Source: Anisus vortex (taxonomy: Eukaryota; Mollusca; Gastropoda; Planorbidae). From it: a stretch of DNA of 64,000 nucleotides. The stretch lies in contig OX421496.1 in NCBI GenBank assembly GCA_949126835.1, positions 18,795,844 to 18,859,843 of the forward strand. The letters are read 5' to 3'. The position numbers and the translations under genes are program-made. The notes beneath the pieces were generated by a model, which was not told where the DNA came from, did not search any database, and saw only the letters and a list, made by a program, of their open reading frames with translations. Of the stretch, positions 28,001 through 38,200 are shown piece by piece. Positions within the stretch are counted from its first letter, which is position 1. Every line of letters begins with the position of its first letter.

Positions 28001-31000
28001 ACCACGGCACACCAAGGGATTGAGTGTCCATCACACAGACCTGCAGCGATTTACCTTACTGCTATAAGACCCCAGTGAAAACGGAAAGTGCTTAGCATGG
28101 GTTCGAATCCAAGATTTTCGGTTTGTTAAGACCAGACTGACGCATTTAGACATAAACTCCGCTGACTCCAGGGCTAATGATGACGTTATTGCTCGTGCAG
28201 TAGCCTACATGTCTGTAAAGTACAGGTCTACATGTTTACTTTCTAAGAGGACAAAAGACAAAAAAGAGTGGGCTAAATTTAAATACTTGCACAATTAGTC
28301 CTGTAAACATTCATCACGATACAATTATATATTTGAAAAAGAACTTTAACATTGACAAGGGTGGGTCGTAATGAAAGGTTTAAATTGTCTTGACTTGTGT
28401 ACATTTTTACATTTGTACAGAATACAAAACAAAAAAAGAAATGTTGTGTCTTGGAAGTTATCCATAACAGATAACTCACTCGAACCAACCACTCAAGACA
28501 GGAAGCCACCCTTTTAACTCCCCTTCCCGACTTAAATTTTTGTTTCTGTCGGAATGTGTGTGTGTGTAAACGTAGGCCTAACTATCTAAGACTTTTTTTT
28601 AGGATTGTTTTAATTTTACCGTCACTTGTAAAAACAAAACAAAAATTGGAAAGAACATAGATCTAATAATTGTGTATATATTTAATGTTGACACAGCTCC
28701 ATCCGTGTGTAAAAATTGATAGGCCTAAGGAAGAAAAATTATTACAAGGAAAAAACAATTACCAAAAACAAAAATCCAAACCATGATGACGTCATAGTAA
28801 TCCACAGAAATATCAAATTCCCAAACGGCGAACAAGATAGAAGTCGTGCAATTTTTCCACATGGGCCTAAAAAAACACAGTCACTATGTGAACTAGAATC
28901 CCTGTCAGAGAGCATGCCTTCTATAGAGACACATAAGATTCAATTCATAGATTTCCGAAACGTACACATTTGAACAGAACCTCGGCCCGGTCACTAGATA
29001 TCTATAGACATCAAGGGGAGACTGTGGCACGATCAATTTAATTACTTAAGCCGGTCGTGATTGTTCGCTTATTGACCTTCTAGTATACGGCCTTATTATT
29101 ACGGACCACGTGGTAGGAGAAAGAAGGTTTGTGTTCAGTGTTAACGGGTCGTGTCTCATCATATACCGTAGTCATCTCTCCTGTCCAAAGTGCCACGTCG
29201 ATCAATGGGACTACACCTTGCCTTCTGTTTTCTTGATATCCGCATAATCTAGCATTTTCGTCTGTTGTTCGTGGTCTGTATTCTGTAACTGTCGACAGCG
29301 CGTAGAACAGTCATCAACGGGATATGCGCTATACAAGCACCATTATTATTATTATTATTATTAAACATAAAACCTATAGTAGTGGTCGATAACCTTTTGA
29401 TAATAGTGTGCCTAAGTAGGATTTCTAAATCATTTCTCGTGCCAATAGCCTAAAAGTCATCATGCTCCAGCAATCAATTTCTTGTAAAAGGGACTTGAAT
29501 TGCATTTTGGGGAGTCTTTCGTCGCGAGCCATTGAAAATTATCCAGCGTGCCAAGTCCCACACACGTGCTGTTTGTCGCCGATCTCTATCTCTGTGTCTC
29601 ACGCGCAAGAGGCGCGTCCGGCTATCAACATTAAACATTAATCTTGTGATTAATAATGAACTCGTACTTCACCTGTCGGTGTGGACAAATCGGTACAATG
29701 ATTCAATTATTGATGGCAATTACGATTAACGCCTTCCCCAAAGCCATTGGATTTTTAATCATCTGCATTTTAATGAGTTTGTTAAGTGAAATCGAGAGTG
29801 AGTAGGCTGCTCAGAAATTCTTGGATAAAAAAATGCTTGGAAGAAAACGTTTTCCCTTATTAAAAACATATTTAATTTATTTAAAGACGGAAGTTTTTTT
29901 TGTAAAAAAATATGCAATAATAACAATAAAAAACGTAAACAAAACGCACAGGTCTCAATTTCTCCGAGGTACAATAGTTGTCTATTGGATGTCTAGTAAT
30001 GTATGAGAATTCTAGTCTATGTGAACTGTGTGTTATAATAATACGGTATAGTATCAGCATAATATAATAATATGAACAACATTTTAATCTGTTTGTTTCC
30101 AGGCAATGTTCCAGCTTCAGCTTTGAGAATCAACTCGCTCCAATTTATTATTCTCATGACACGATAACTCATGACAAGCTCCGTGCTGGCGCCGCCCTTC
30201 CTCCCTCTTATCCCCACCCACCACCGCCCCTGATACAGTACACCGCCCAGTTCCCACCGCCGCCGCCCCGAGCCCCTTCCCTGCATCCGCCAATGTCAGG
30301 TTCCTCTTTGATAACTCACCCCAGCAGACATCTGCCTCTTCATCCGGACTCCTCGGCACCCTCGGTGGCAGCGTCACAGGCGTTGATGCAGATGAGGTCG
30401 TCGCCCCCCATGCTGTCCCTCCCACCATATCACAGTACCACGCCCCCTCCCCCTCCGAAGTACGGCGAGCACACCGGGAGCCGTGTTGATGTCCAGCACG
30501 CCCCACTGAATCTTTCACTGTCCAGCGTATCACTGGGCAACACAGTCAGCAAATGCAGTGCCAATAGTCTACCAATGGGAAGCTCAGAGAGAGATCAGCA
30601 AGAAGCCAATCAAAGAGCCCATAACAAAAACGGAAGCAACCATGAAACCGGAACACAGGGTAACAGTCTAAGTAAAAACTCTGTAAAGCCACCAGTACTT
30701 CTCAACATACTTGGCACATTTACATTGAAAGTCTGTAAAGCCACCACACCTTCTCAAGGCAACACACGTGGCACATTTATCCATCACACCTTCTCAACAC
30801 CCTTGGCACATTTAGCCTTCACACCTTAACACATTTAAATTTAAAGTCTGTAATGCCACTACATCTTCTCAACACAGTTGGCACATTTAGCCATCACACT
30901 TGGCACATTTAGCCTTAACACATTTGGCACATTTAAATTTAAAGTCTGTAATGCAACCACATCTACTCAACACAGTTGGCACATTAAGCCATCATACTTG

Positions 31001-32318
31001 GCACATTTAGCCTTAACACATTTGGCACATTTAAATTTGAAGTCTGTAATGCCACGACATCTTCGCAACACAGTTGGCACATTTAGCCATTACACTTGGC
31101 ACATTTAGTCTTAACTCATTTAAATTTAAAGTATATATAAATATTTTGTATAACACTCAAGTTGTTCTTTTTCTCTATTTTTTTTTACCGGTAGATCATT
31201 TTTCATTGAATAAAATAAGTTTTTATTTTAAATATGTATTTTCAGTTATTTATTACAATATTTTTAAAACATACAAAATTCACCCCAAGTTCAATGACCT
31301 TTATAGTACTAATGAGTTTTGTTATGTTTCAGATGAGGCTATAGAGGAGCACTTCCGCAGATCTTTAGGGAAATGCTATAATTATAATGAGCCTTCACCT
31401 CCTAAAAAAGTGACTTTGCATGTTTCAGACAAAATATGTAAGTCAAAACCTAGTTTGTTGTCTTGTTAAATATCTCTAGATTTGTCCACATTGTCACCCA
31501 GGGAACTTGTTTATATTTTGAGAGTATGATTGAAGTGAAAAATTTACTCATTGTTGTCTAGTTGTCTTTTTTTTTTACAGTTAAGGAGATATTAAATTGT
31601 GTATTTTTTTTATAAAGGGTAGGAATGGAGGGATTTACTAATTATGCTGTTTTTGCTCATTTGACATTTAATTAAGGCTTCAAATTTAGAAATGAATTTA
31701 TAATAAAAATTAAACCTAAGTTCTCAGCTACTGCTTTCAATGAATATTTAATAATACATTACATTTTCTTTCTCTTAATTACATTTATAGTAAGTACCAT
31801 ATTCACCAATACCCGGGTAGTATGTTTTAAAGTCAAAGTAAATTGTTCTTAAATATTGCTTTTACTTTGGATTGGTAAATTAGAAGAATTTTTGTGGCTA
31901 GCCCGATTTTAGAATACTAAAACTAGTTCTTTACTATTAAGGCACATTTTAGAAGTCTTCCATAGAAGATTTCCAGTAGATTTGACTTTTCTAAGTACGG
32001 TATCAATAGCATAGACAAATTAGTTTCATTTTGTTGACAAAAAGTAACTTTGTTTTTCACAATTATATTTTAGGTTCTGTGGATGATCATTTTGCTCGAG
32101 CTCTCGGTGACCAGATGTGGACAGAAATCAAAGCCAGGTCTGAACCTAATATTGACCCCAGCACAGTAGACGCTCACTTTGCCAAAGCACTTGGTGCCAA
32201 CATGTGGAAAAAGCTGAAAGCAGAAAACAAGCTAGTGGATGAGCTAAGTTCAAGCAGTCCATCCCAGCAACACCCTTCTTGCTCCACATCCTCTCTACAA
32301 ACATCCCTGGCAACATGA
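19039..32318 (+). CDS. VGLL4: Vestigial-like 4 (VGLL4/Tgi), TEAD/Yorkie co-repressor, five coding exons
   Basis: Proposed coding exons are 19039-19993, 27547-27733, 30103-30659, 31333-31437 and 32074-32318. Phases match at all four junctions and give 682 residues. Recognition rests on the Tondu (TDU) motifs: EEHFRRSLGK in exon 4, VDDHFARALGDQMW and VDAHFAKALGANMW in exon 5. In this family TDU motifs bind TEAD/Scalloped and block YAP/Yorkie in the nucleus. The N-terminal half (exons 1-3) is low-complexity, rich in Ser, Pro and His, with no fold I can name. Vertebrate VGLL4 is about 290 residues with two TDU motifs, so this protein is much longer and has a third. The ATG at 19039 is the first in-frame ATG; a further upstream coding or UTR exon cannot be excluded. 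The exon 1 and exon 3 donors are the least certain points (alternatives: GTAAGT at 19666 with an acceptor shifted 2 bp, and 30672 for exon 3). Candidate AATAAA at 34977. The identity is firm and the exact N-terminal half is moderate. Confidence 0.9.
19981..20139 (+). repeat. Tandem repeat of the VGLL4 exon 1 donor region
   Basis: Two alternating modules of about 30 and 36 bp repeat from 19981 to about 20130, sharing TAGGTTCTTG and ATATCATC. Each module has an AAG/GTAGG-like donor; the exon would end at 19993, 20029, 20059, 20095 or 20125. All five leave the same phase and the frame stays open to 20139. The first is used in the model given here. Confidence 0.8.
21191..21735 (+). repeat. 50-bp minisatellite containing a hAT-like end
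   Basis: About 11 units of 50 bp share GTTACGTTTAGAGCAGGGCT and GTAGTCAATGACATCCATA. CAGGGCTTCCAAA in each unit resembles a hAT terminal repeat. It lies in VGLL4 intron 1. Confidence 0.9.
23634..24053 (-). mobile_element. Interspersed repeat with tRNA-like box on the minus strand (family 3, copy 1)
   Basis: The minus strand carries a tRNA-like segment: GCTAGCTCAGTGGTTAAC (A-box-like) and GGGTTCGATTCTCC (B-box) about 30 bp apart, at 23863-23918 on the plus strand. On the plus strand the right flank reads ATTGACCAATGGGGATC and ends in a TATA repeat. It also holds the phrase TTGCCCGGCGTTGCCCTGG at its left. A second copy is at 39115-39522. A real tRNA is unlikely because no full cloverleaf forms and the flanks are shared between copies. 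Confidence 0.6.
24165..24350 (+). repeat. Degenerate repeat of about 35 bp in VGLL4 intron 1
   Basis: Five imperfect units share TTGAGCTAAATGTTTCATTA and GTAGGAT. More diverged than the other arrays. Confidence 0.6.
24500..24785 (+). repeat. Two small arrays: CTCAACTGCCG and 22-bp AACTAGGAATTGTTCAGCGA
   Basis: At 24500-24590 the 12-bp unit CAACTGCCG(C/A)T(C) repeats about seven times. At 24690-24785 a 22-bp unit with AACTAGGAATTGTTCAGCGA repeats about four times. Both are in VGLL4 intron 1 and look non-coding. Confidence 0.65.
29100..29364 (+). mobile_element. 3' tail of a CR1/L2-like LINE
   Basis: The stretch ends in GGGATATGCGCTATACAAGC followed by CACC and an (ATT)n tail at 29340-29364. 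Apart from two substitutions this is the same terminal motif and tail as the reverse transcriptase-bearing element at 35698-36770, so it is read as a 5'-truncated relative. The 5' limit is uncertain. It lies in the VGLL4 intron between exons 2 and 3. Confidence 0.55.
29385..29590. mobile_element. Degraded copy of the same hAT MITE family
   Basis: The stretch from TAGTGGTCGATAACCTTTTG to about GTCGCCGATCTCTA parallels the element at 1400-1601 block by block: gataatagtgtgcc, aagtaggatttcta, gggacttgaatt, and cattgaaaat before the distal end. Terminal bases are mutated and I see no target duplication. It lies just after a LINE tail in the VGLL4 intron between exons 2 and 3. Confidence 0.65.
30681..31130 (+). 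repeat. 98-bp minisatellite after VGLL4 exon 3
   Basis: Units of about 98 bp share AAGTCTGTAATGCCAC, CTTCTCAACACAGTTGGCAC and TTGGCACATTTAGCC. The marker GTCTGTAA recurs at 30846, 30944 and 31042, with two older copies at about 30680 and 30735. The array begins within about 25 bp of the proposed exon 3 donor and inflates the open frame past it; the repeat-encoded residues are not thought to be protein. Confidence 0.85.
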
Positions 32319-35283
32319 AGAGAATGGCAGATAAGAGCAAAGTTTTTTCAGAGACCAACAATAATTACAACTGGCCATCAAATTTGATGACAGGCTGTGG
32401 TTGACAAGCACAGTTAAAACAGTACGAGACCCAAAAACAAGAATTTGAAAATGTTCATTTCACGATATTTTTCTGTTCTAGTTGGAAAAAAGTTGACATT
32501 AAATTATGACAAGTTGATGATGCTTGGGGATTTCACTGGAGTCAGGTTAAAATGACATTGAATTGACCTCCTTTTACAGTAAATCTGATTTTGCTTAGGC
32601 ATTCTCTGATGTTTTTTCTAGGTGAGTGCAGAACTGAATCAATAATTTACACAAATGTTCTTTGCACTTTTCTGTGAGAGATGGTGTTAGGGCACTAAAC
32701 CAATGGCAGCAAGCTGCTTGTGTTATCTAGCTGTGATTGTGCCTTAACAAGTGAATGAATTTTTCATATTCTCTATGTTGAGTACTTAAGGATGTTATAG
32801 GTTTTCTTAAAATACTAAAGTAAACTTACGCCAGTGTGTATAATAGTTTATAATTCAGCAATGCAAATAACAATGCAAAACACCTGACATCAGCACGATG
32901 TAAATTGATAATTCAAACTTAAACTGTGGACACATTACTTGTTCAAAGACGTATATATATATAAAAAAACGGTATAGCTCTTGTGTATATATGTATGTAA
33001 CAAATAACCTTATTTCTGTTGGGAGCATTTGCCAGTATTTTTTATCTTGATTAGTACACACAGTTCAACTATCTCAACTGGGTTTGAGTCAAGTCATTCT
33101 AGTTTATTCACATGGATGTAAAACTGTTTGCTCGCACTTCAAATTATTTTAGTGGCTGCAATATTTCTCTATTAGATGTCTCAGCTATTTCACTACTGTA
33201 TAATATAATTATAATAATGCACTGTTTATGGACCAAAAAAATAAGACAAAAATATTGACATTAAATTATGCTTTGTTACTCTTTCAAATTCAAATTCCAT
33301 AGCTACAATTTTTTAATTTCTATTTATGACTGATATTTATGCTCCATTGATATTATCCTTTTCTTCAATTTTTAAATTATATTTAAGACCTCAACCCAGT
33401 AGGGTATATTTAGAACTATTTTTTGTTCTAGATGTAATAATTAATATCAATAGTTGAATGTTTAAAAAAAAAAGAAATGTATTCTGTATTAGTTTGTTTT
33501 ATACTTGTAAATATTTTTATTTTATGTGGGTTTCTTCCACTGAGCTCTATAGAAAAAGCTAAGTGGTTTCTTCTAAGTGGATTTCTTCATTAAAGTTATA
33601 AAAAAAACTGCAAAAAAAATTTAACTAAAAATGAAACAATTATTAAAATGTCAAGATATTATTTATATTTCTAAACTTAACTTGTGTCCCTGTCTTAGAG
33701 GTTTAGCAATAATTGATGTATATAATAAATGTAAAAAGGAAATATTAAAAATAATAAGTCTAGGAAAATTTAATAATTAGCAATTTACCAAATCTTTGTA
33801 AGCCTTTTCTAAAAATGTCTTAGAAAAAAATCTAAATATTATGTTTATTGTAATTAAATGTACTTTAGATGATATTCAAGAATGATGATAAATTAAACAA
33901 ATGTATATTTTTTTTTATAAAGAAGAAATTGTTCTTTGAAAAACCTGCAGTATTGTACTTTACATTTTTATGAATAAAAAAAAATGTATGCACCTGAAAT
34001 ATTATTGTTGTTACCGCCCTTTAAAAAATAACATTTAAAACCACTGTAAAAAGTAGCTATTCCCTATGATATCCTGTATGAAAAATGTTCACTAGTATTT
34101 TTTTTTATTTTGCTGAAGCCTGTATTTTTGTTTTAGTTGTTAGAACCACAGTGATCAGAATAATGCACTTGTAATTGTTTCATTCATTGAAAGTTGTCAA
34201 CTAACTGAAACTATTTCTGATTTTGTTTTTTAAGTTGTCATTTGTATTTATTAAAGAGTAAAACGATTACATATACCTAATTTGTTTGTTTAATTAAAAA
34301 AATAAAACAACAATTTATACAAAAATATTGACCCCAAAAATTTTAAGCAAAAAAATTTGAATCTTGAGTGGCGATTCAGCATGGATATATAAATGTTAGT
34401 AGGCCTACCACTTAGTAGGCCTACCACTTTAATTAAATCTATTTTGTAACATCATTCTAAGAGTTGGCTAATGTATATAAATACTTGTGTTAAAGTTATC
34501 TCTATGCAGATCCTAAGGATATCTTTTAATTCAAAGATGTACGGATGAAATTTCTGACCCATATTGGGATATGTTCTTGCCATTAACAAAATATTTTGAC
34601 ATCAACATCAAAACAAACATGGTAGTTAAATGTAAATAATGAATCTACCTGAATTCATTTTGTGTCTGGCCTAGAGAGGCTTTCAATGGTCTTGTTCCAA
34701 AGTTATTAAAAAATATTCATGGGCTCCTGTCTGATGATCATTTTTATTATCTATTATATAATGACAGTTAATGACAGCTTATATGTCATTGCAGTCTCCA
34801 AAAAAACTTTCAATTTGATTTTCATCTCTGAATCAAACATGTCTTCATTTTGAACCAGTTAAGTTTCAATGGGATTCAAAATTATCTCTTGTATCTTATT
34901 GTTGAGTCTTTATAATAGTGTTACTTGCATACATTTCTTTGACTTGAATCATTTTCTCGAAAGTTTATGATTAATTAATAAAAGATAAAGGTCACTGGTG
35001 TGTCTTTTGTCTTTAGTTTTACATATGCCCTTTGCCAGATTTTCAAAGTGAATTTCTTGTTTAGTCATTATAGGCTACAATTGAATGAATATAAAATATA
35101 GAAATTTAGTTCATTGGCAATAAAACACTTAAACCACTTTTATTATTTTATGTCACACCCAAAACCAAGAAAAAAGTAAGCATTTTAAATTTCACACAAA
35201 CATTGCTCAATATAAAATTAAAATATTTATTTAAAAAAAAGACATTCCATAAGCATCAATAAAAAATCCTGTAATTTAGAATT
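32319..35283. other. VGLL4 3' UTR and the convergent gap to EEF1AKMT2
   Basis: AT-rich and non-coding. Poly(A) signal candidates on the plus strand are AATAAA at about 33973 and 34977; on the minus strand AATAAA at 35231. The two transcripts could end within about 250 bp of each other. Confidence 0.5.
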
Positions 35284-38200
35284 TTATTTTCTTGTCAAAA
35301 TGAGAGTTGTCACAGTTTGGCCTGTTTTACCACCAAAGGTAAATTTGGGTGCTGGAATTTCATGAACAAATGAGAAATCTACAAATGAAACAAATATGTA
35401 AAAAAATGTAAGAACTCTTTAGGTTTATTTTTTAATCCTGCTATCAAGAATTGACATACCAGTAATTTAAAATAAATATTGTATATAGTTAATGTTTTCA
35501 AGCATGGCTGGGTGTAAAGGCTATTGTGAGGCCAGGAAGAAACTGACAGAAACCATTAACTTTTTGATAGGAATGCTGACCACCTAAGCCAAGTTTAACA
35601 GAAATGGAGTGTAAGTCCAGACTCATAATTTGATCATGTGTCATTTTAAACAAGCAGGGAGAGAACTCCAGAGAGATATGATATAGAGTTACACATAAAT
35701 AAAATAATAATAATAATGATGCTTATATGGCGCATATCCCTATTGATAACAGTTCTGAAACGACAACAACAGACGAAAATGAAAATATGTAGCAAATATT
35801 GCTAACGAAATAGGTGAGCTAAGAGTGAATTGCAATGGTCCATGTGGGTGAAGAGGAGAGAGATAACAAGTTTAACACAAGCTTCCTTGGTGAGATAACG
35901 ACGGATGGCGGCAATACGACACAGATAGAAGAAGCATATTTTGGTGAGGAAGGAGACTTGGGGTTGCATGGACAGCGTGGAGTCAAGATAGACGCCTAGG
36001 CTCTTGACAGTCGGGGAGAAAGGCACGGTTGCGTCAGCCAGCTGAAGATTGGACGCGGTGAGGGACACGACCCTCTGTCTCGTACCGACTGCAAGAGCCT
36101 CAGTCTTCTGACTGTTCAACTTTAACTTATTCTCGGTCATCCAGTTCTTGATGTCCAGGAAACAAATGGAAATGGACGCAAGGAGCCCATCAAAGTCACC
36201 AGGCTCAACGCTGTTATAGAGCTGGATGTCATTGGCGAAATAATGATATTTAATGTTGTGGCGTTCCATGACATAGGATAGGGATTGGGTGTAAAGGGTG
36301 AAAAGAACTGGGCCGAGGACAGACCCCTGTGGCACACCATAGCAGACAGGAACAGGCTGGGAGAATAAGGACTCGGTCATGACGGTCTGGGAGCGATCCT
36401 GAAGATGTGAACCAGGAGAGGGCGATGTCGTGAATCCCAATCGGTGATGGTCAATAGTGTCAAAGGCAGCGGACAAATCTAGCTGTACACGGGCAGAGAC
36501 GAGACCTCTGTCTGAGGCATTTAGGAGGTCAGTGGTGATCCGCAAAAGCGCTGTCTCTGTGCAGTGATGGTGGCGATACGCGGACTGGTGTGCGGGCATC
36601 AGCGAATGCAGCGACAGGTGGGCATTTAACTGCTCTAGGATAACAAGCTCCAGGATCTTAGAAAGGAAGGGGAGGTTGGATACTGGGCGGTAATTCTTGG
36701 ACTCATTTACGTCAAGCGCGGGTTTCTTTAAGAGTGGGCGGACAATGGCCGATTTGAAGCAGTGGTGTTAATGGTCATTGATTGGGTACATTTTAGTTTT
36801 TAGAGTAGGAGTTGGATTTGTAGTGAGGGTTAGAGTTTAGAGAGTTATGAGTTAGCTTTTAGGAAGATTATGGATGTACACTGTAGTCAGCTAACCCTGA
36901 AAAAACAAAAGTTACTTCCAGAAACAACAGTTCTATTTTCATAAGGCCTGTGTTCTCTTCAAAAACAGAAGTGTAAGAATAAAAAAATTAATTTATGATC
37001 GCATTGCATATATTTTGCATTTGATTTGTGCACACTGACAGCAGACTTAAAAATATGGAAAGAAAAATAATTCTGACATCCAACTGTGAAGCCTTGTAAA
37101 AATCTGATCCTTTTTTTTTACCAGTGTCAGATATAGGTAAAAAAATGAAACATCAAAAGAAGAAATTTTAGCTAATTTTTAAACCCCTCTATCCATTGTC
37201 ACAAAAAGAAAGACTCCCCCTTTCCATATGAATGTTTAAAAACTTGCTGCATCCTTGTGAGGACTAGCTATCTACTCCATACATATTTTGTTCAGAAAAA
37301 GAGTCTTTAAACTTGAAATATTTTATTAATTCAATTATTAATTTTACATTTCATCTATGCATAATAAAATTATTTAAAAAAAAAATACTTTGTGTCAAAT
37401 TTTGTCCTGAGTTAGAAATTAGCCCCCCCCCCCCCCCCCTTTTTTTGCCACGGATAATCAGAACTATAAATACTACAATAAACAATTACTAGTTAAGTGA
37501 AAATTGTATTTGTGGAAATCATTAATAGAATAAGAAAAACTTTGATGTGACGTCACATTTATTTAAACAACCCTCCTCCACCTTGTCACAAATCTTCATA
37601 AAATTTTGACCCTTCCCACCCCCTGGGATGTGACACCATTTACACACACTGAGAATAACTTCACTAAACACTTTATCCAAAATAATTTTCAATATTTAGT
37701 TTTTAATATGCAAGAAAATTGTCAAAAATTTAGTTGGAAGAATGAAGCTCAAGGTATTAGAAAAGCAATTTACAAGTACTTCTACACTAAAATAAAATTA
37801 ATTGAAGCAATACAAAGTATTCTTAGTTACCATTCTGAAACTGTTGTTCTAACTGATCCCGAGTCCAATTGCAGGACGTGATGATTAGAATACCGTTTTC
37901 TTTTAATAATGACTTTACATTCTGGCAGTAATTTTTGTTATCATCTGGCCGACTGACATCTTTTAGACTGATGGCATCGTAGGTCCCTTTGTCCACACAG
38001 ACATCAAAGAGTTGCTTTCTGTGAAGACTGTTTGTATCTTCTGAATTTAAAAGATCACATACCTAGAAAATTATCACAATATAGTTTAGTGTAAAATGCA
38101 TCAAATTTAAGATTTGTCTAAGACAAAAATAGTGTTTCCAAAGCATTTTTTATATGAATTAGAAATAACTATAAAAATTATTTTTTTATACCTGAAATAG

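Noticed and set aside
30878..31469. Open frames after VGLL4 exon 3
   Set aside because: The repeated 98-bp unit explains the first part; the last part is intron running into exon 4.
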